From positions 97,497,124 through 97,561,123 of the forward strand of contig CM049308.1 of assembly GCA_026874595.1 (NCBI GenBank): DNA of 64,000 nt, written 5' to 3'. Shown one piece after another: positions 59,401-64,000 of the stretch (within the stretch, counting starts at the first letter, position 1; every line of letters starts with the position of its first letter). Origin of the DNA: Sipunculus nudus. Lineage: Eukaryota; Annelida; Sipuncula; Golfingiida; Sipunculidae. The translations under genes were made by a program, and so were the position numbers. The notes under the pieces are model-generated. The model made no database searches and had not been told where the DNA came from. It saw nothing but the letters and a program-made list of their open reading frames with translations.

Positions 59401-62100
59401 AAGCCTGGATGATTCAGGTATGAGCCTGGATGGTTCAGGTATTAGCCTGGATGGTTCAGGTATGAGCCTGGATGGTTCAGGTATGAGCCTGCATGATTCA
59501 GATATGAGCATGGATGATTCAGGTATGAGCATGGATGGTTCAGGTATGAGCATGGATGGTTCAGGTATGAGCCTGGACAATTCAGGTATGAGCCTGGAAA
59601 GTTCAGGTTTGAGCCTGGATGGTTCAGGTATGGCCTGGATGGTTCAGGTATCAGCCTGGATGATTCAGGTATGAGCCGTGATGGTTCAGGTATGAGCATG
59701 GATGGTTCAGGTATCAGCCTGGATAATTTAGGTATGAGCCTTGATGGTTCAGGTATGAGCCTGGATGATTCAGGTATGAGCCTGGATGGTTCAGGTATGA
59801 GCATGGATGGTTCAGGTATGAGCCTGGATGGTTCAGGTATGAGCATGGATGGTTCAGGTATGAGCATGGATGGTTCAGGTATGAGCCTGGATAATTCAGG
59901 TATGAGTCTGGATGGTTCAGGTATGAGCCTGGATAATTCAGGTATGAGCATGGATGGTTCAGGTATGAGCCTGGATAATTCAGGTATGAGCCTAAATGGT
60001 TCAGGTATGAGCCTGGATGGTTCAGGTATCAGCCTGGATGATTCAGGTATGAGCATGTATGGTTCAGGTATGAGCCTGGATAATTCAGGTATGAGCCTGG
60101 ATGGTTCAGGTATGAGCCTGGTTGGTTCAGGTAAGAGCCTGGGTGGTTCAGGTATGAGCCTGGATAATTCAGGTATGAGCATGGATGGTTCAGGTGTGAG
60201 CCTGGATAATTTAGGTATGAGCCTGGATGGTTCAGGTATGAGCCTGGATGGTTCAGGTATAAGCCTGGATGGTTCAGGTATGAGCCTGGATGGTTCAGGT
60301 ATGAGCATGGATGGTTCAGGTATGAGTCTGGATGGTTCAGGTATGAGCTTTGATGATTCAGGTATGAGCTTGGATGGTTCAGGTATGAGCCTGGATGGTT
60401 CAGGTATGAGCCTGGATGGTTCAGGTATGAGCCTGGATGGTTCAGGTATGAGCCTGGATAATTCAGGTATGAGCCTGGATGGTTCAGGTATAAGCATGGA
60501 TGGTTCAGGTATGAGCCTGGATATTTCAGGTATGAGCCTGGATGGTTCAGGTATGAGCCTGGATAATTCAGGTATGAGCATGGATGGTTCAGGTATGAGC
60601 CTGGATAATTCAGGTATGAGCCTTAATGGTTCAGGTAGGAGCCTGGATGGTTCAGGTATCAGCCTTTATGATTCAGGTATGAGCATGTATGGTTCAGGTA
60701 TCAACCTGGATGATTCAGGTATGAGCATGGATGGTTCAGGTATGAGCCTGCATGATTCAGGTATGAGCTTGGATGATTCAGTTATGAGCTTGGATGGTTC
60801 AGGTGTGAGCCTGGTTGGTTCAGGTATGAGCATGGATGGTTCAGGTATGAGCCTAGATGATTCAGGTATGAGCATGGATGGTTCAGGTATCAGCCTGGAT
60901 AATTCATGTATGAGCATGTATGGTTCAGGTATCAGCCTGGATGATTCAGGTATGAGCATGGATGGTTCAGGTATGAGCCTGGATGATTCAGGTATGAGCT
61001 TGGATGATTTAGGTATGAGCTTGGATGATTCAGGTATGAGCTTGGATGATTCAGGTATGAGCTTGGATGGTTCAGGTATGAGCATGAAGGTTCAGGTATG
61101 AGCATGGAAGATTCAGGTATGAGCCTGGATGGTTCACGTATGAGCATGGATGGTTCAGGTATGAACCTGGATAATTCAGGTATGAGCCTGGATGGTTCAG
61201 GTATGAGCCTTGATAATTCAGGTATGAGCCTGGATAATTCAAGTATGAGCATGGATGGTTCAGGTATGAGCCAGGATAATTCAGTTATGAGACTGGATGG
61301 TTCAGGTATGAGCCTGGATGGTTCAGGTATCAGCCTGGATGATTCAGGTATGAGCATGGATGGTTCAGTTATCAGCCTGGATCATTCAGGTATGAGCATG
61401 GATGGTTCAGGTATGAGCCTGAATGAATCAGGTATGAGCTTGGATGATTCAGGTATGAGCTTGGATGGTTCAGGTATGAGCCTGGATGGTTCAGGTATCA
61501 GCCTCGATGATTCAGGTATGAGCATGGATGGTTCAGGTATCAGCCTGGATGATTCAGGTATGAGCATGGATGGTTCAGGTATGAGCCTGGATGATTCAGG
61601 TATGAGCATGGATGGTTCATGTATGAGCCTGGATGAATCAGGTATGAGCTTGGATGATTCAGGTATGAGCTTGGATGGTTCAGGTATGAGCCTGGATGGT
61701 TCAGGTATAAGCCTGGATGGTTCAGGTATGAGCCTGGATGGTTCAGGTATGAGCTTTGATGATTCAGGTATGAGCTTGGATGGTTCAGGTATGAGCCTGG
61801 ATAATTCAGGTATGAGACTGGATGGTTCAGGTATGAACCTGGATGGTTCAGGTATCAGCCTGGATGATTCAGGTATGAGCATGGGTGGTTCAGGTATCAG
61901 CCTGGATGATTCAGGTATGAGCATGGATGGTTCAGGTATGAGCCTGGATGAATCAGGTATGAGCTTGGATGGTTCAGGTATGAGCCTTGATGGTTCAGGT
62001 ATGAGCCTGGGTGGTTCAGGTATCAGCCTGGATGATTCAGGTATAAGCCTGGATGGTTCAGGTATGAGCATGGATGGTTCAGGTATTAGCCTGGATGGTT
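55417..62100. repeat. Nested ~3.2-3.5-kb tandem duplication
   Basis: Landmarks recur with offsets of 3,211 bp (55,417/58,628), 3,526 bp (56,145/59,671) and 3,379 bp (57,287/60,666 and 57,719/61,098). The changing offset reflects gains and losses of whole blocks of 21-bp units after duplication. Confidence 0.82.
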
Positions 62101-62465
62101 CAGGTATGAGCTTTGATGATTCAGGTATGAGCTTGGATGGTTCAGGTATGAGCCTGGATGGTTCAGGTATGAGCATGGATGGTTCAGGTATGAGCCTGGA
62201 TGATTCAGGTATGAGCCTGGATGGTTCAGGAATGAACCTCGATAATTCAGGTATGAGCCTGGATGGTTCAGGTATGAGCCTGGATGGTTCAGGTATGAGC
62301 ATGGATGGTTCAGGTATGAGCCTTGATAATTCAGGTATGAGCCTGGATGGTTCAGGTATGAGCCTGGATGGTTCAGGTATGAGCATGGATGGTTCAGGTA
62401 TGAGCTTAAATGATTCAGGTATGATCCTGGTTGATCCATGAAGAAGCTTGATTATTCAGGTATGA

Positions 62466-62984
62466 GGCAGCTTATCGCTATTTCGGCCCTCCGACGTTAG
62501 AGAGTCTACGACCAGCGTACTTTGCGTTAGAGAGCCTTCACATACTTCAATGATGATCGCCCTGTGAGGCGCTATGAGGATGCAATTATTTTCGTCATGA
62601 CAGCGCCTCATTGTCACATGACATAAACTAAACCAATGGTTATCTTTTTAGGATACTTTATGTCCATACCTACCATTGTTGGATTTCTGACCATATGAAC
62701 ACAACTATGGTTCGCACGGGTTTCTGGACGATGACCCACTAGTACGCGATACAGGAAATGACTCATTACCACAGAGATGGATTTTCAAATTGGTGTGTGA
62801 GTTCACATTATTATTTTCTGTTATATCACCGTTCATAGCCGAATTGTAAGGTTATCGGCTTTTTACCACGATATCAATGCACAGGATAGGTTGGCGCTGC
62901 AGTGTATATTGCCCCGTATGGCTTGTATCACTTCTCAAGTTAGGCTTAGCAGGACAATATAATATCCTACTGATACGTGTATAC
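62466..62984. other. Non-satellite block between two 21-bp segments
   Basis: About 0.5 kb of unique sequence between the giant array and a short outlier of the same family. GTTAGAGAG occurs twice near its left end (about 62,498 and 62,526). I see no terminal inverted repeats, poly-A or target duplication, so I cannot call it a transposon. Confidence 0.5.
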
Positions 62985-63185
62985 GAGTCAGGTACAGGCA
63001 TAACCTGACTAATACAGATACGAGTCTGTATTATTCAAGTAGGAGCCTGGATGATTCATGTATTGGCCTCGATTATTCATGTGTGAGCCTTGATGATCCA
63101 GCTATGGGATAGGATGATCCAGGTATGAACTTTGATTATTCAGGTAAAAGCCTGGAGGAATTAGGTATGAGCCTGGATGATACAA
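62985..63185. repeat. Outlying degenerate 21-bp satellite
   Basis: About nine diverged copies of the 21-bp unit, for example GTAGGAGCCTGGATGATTCA and GGTATGAGCCTGGATGATAC. They probably represent the old edge of the giant array. Confidence 0.8.
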
Positions 63186-63825
63186 GGCTTGATCTTCAAG
63201 GTCCTTATCTTCAAGGTCATATATTCAGAAATATATGATTTGTTTATATTATGACCCCTATAACTTTAAAGTTCAAATTTGGCCCACAAGTTGCCTTTAC
63301 AATGATCTTTGATGGGTAAAAACTGTTGAACTTGACCTTATTATACAAGGTCAAATCAACCGAGTTCATCATTTTTAGGAAATCTTGTTGACATGATAAT
63401 TTGTCCTCAAATTCGATAGACAAAATGTTTCAACCAAGTTGACAGAGGAGTGATCTCTGGTGACCATCTTATTCTTCTCTTGTACAACCTGTATCAAGAA
63501 GACATGACTGGATTAAGTTTTCACTCTCGACTTTGGTGTAAAAAAGTAAAAGGTCAGCATCATATCTGAGGTTAATATTAATTCTTGCTTTCAGATGATA
63601 AAATTCCTGTTGTGAATGTTAGGCTAAAATGTCATACTAGTCATCTGAGCGTCATCACCCAAGGTACACTTGTTTATGTTTCAGTTCAAATTAAGACGGT
63701 CTGAAACTAGGGGGTCATAACGGTGTACGCCATATGGTATAATTGAAGTCGTATTAAAAATCTTCCCTACAATCAATAGTTTCGTAAAGCACGTCAAACA
63801 ATAAAAAGACTATGCATTTTTTAAA
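63186..63825. other. Unique sequence with AAGGTCA-type motifs
   Basis: Non-repetitive sequence with several AAGGTC or AGGTCAAA strings (63,200-63,350). It resembles interspersed sequence seen in molluscan non-coding DNA, but this is impression only. No gene is recognised. Confidence 0.4.
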
Positions 63826-64000
63826 GGGATTCCAAGGCTTTGTATCAGATTTTGGAGGAACCCTAATGTCGTATTATTAGGTTTTGTTTCAGATTTCTGA
63901 GTGACACTAACTTCGATTATCAGACTTTGCATCAGATTTCTGAGGGACACTTTTATCGTATTATTAAGCTTTGTATCAGGTTTCGGAGGAACACTTACAT
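63826..64000. repeat. 43/44-bp tandem array, continues past window
   Basis: About four copies of a 43-44-bp unit with the cores TTTGTATCAGATTT and TGAGGGACACT or GGAGGAACACT, followed by TCGTATTATTA. The last copy is cut by the window end, so the array extends beyond it. Confidence 0.82.

Larger units (their letters stand above)
33679..62465. repeat. Giant 21-bp satellite array (~1,370 units)
   Basis: Unbroken array of a 21-bp unit, core GGTATGAGCCTGGAT followed by GGTTCA, GATTCA or AATTCA. Read on the plus strand it encodes a 7-residue repeat such as MSLDGSG. On the minus strand it encodes LIPEPSR or SYLNHPG. Open frames reach 747 residues, but the period is 7 codons and the common variants fall mostly at amino-acid-changing positions (CTG/ATG/TTG and GGT/GAT/AAT), so I see no sign of protein-level selection. 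The diverged 105-bp form dominates at the left end. Nested duplications of about 2.9, 3.2-3.5 and 10.2 kb fill the rest. Confidence 0.95.

Noticed and set aside
27196-62465. CRISPR array interpretation of the regular short repeats
   Set aside because: There is no alternation of constant repeat and unique spacer. Adjoining units are the same sequence, and the context is eukaryotic with spliced genes and retrotransposons.

Overview
This window looks like intergenic or intronic chromosome of a eukaryote, most likely a marine invertebrate and perhaps a mollusc. The evidence is a spliced globin exon with a canonical intron site, a decayed L1/Tx1-type LINE, a Ty3/gypsy-type LTR retroelement, and satellite DNA that by my array coordinates fills roughly 70% of the sequence. 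The phylum is inference. I see no operons, rRNA, tRNA or CRISPR, and no intact protein-coding gene. Nearly all long open frames are by-products of tandem arrays whose unit is a multiple of 3 bp.

Layout. 0.17-7.86 kb: one ~37-40 bp satellite superfamily in three forms (39-bp, 37-bp and a 78-bp dimer), interrupted by an unrelated 43-bp array and carrying a nearly identical 1,868-bp tandem duplication. 8.9-11.0 kb: 24-bp array. 11.15-12.25 kb: 48-bp and 38-bp arrays. 12.9-14.65 kb: minus-strand LINE pseudogene with recognisable reverse-transcriptase motifs. 15.16-16.9 kb: 42/21-bp and 25-bp arrays. 17.9-19.6 kb: old degenerate repeats. 19.7-22.0 and 22.2-23.7 kb: two subfamilies of a 40-bp satellite. 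24.23-24.43 kb: the first coding exon of a probably N-myristoylated globin on the minus strand. Its intron runs into the 40-bp arrays, and I could not find the next exon. 25.6-26.9 kb: 62/63-bp array.

27.2-63.2 kb is dominated by a 21-bp satellite of about 1,400 units. A 6.1-kb composite LTR retroelement (27,570-33,678) sits inside it. The domains read gag zinc knuckle, integrase, reverse transcriptase, RNase H, the Ty1/copia-like order of Gmr1-type Ty3/gypsy elements. A complete ~885-bp LTR, a polypurine tract and a tRNA-Pro-type primer site are still visible. Both outer ends are LTR 3' termini in opposite orientation, and a 4-bp AGGT flanks the insertion. The 21-bp array contains nested duplications, the largest a 10,182-bp tandem duplication with only four differences noticed. 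After an array-free 0.5 kb, a short outlier of the 21-bp family and unique sequence lead to a 43/44-bp array that runs off the window end.

The retroelement and LINE coding regions are all broken by stops, frameshifts or lost catalytic residues. The globin exon is the only segment that looks like part of a functional host gene.
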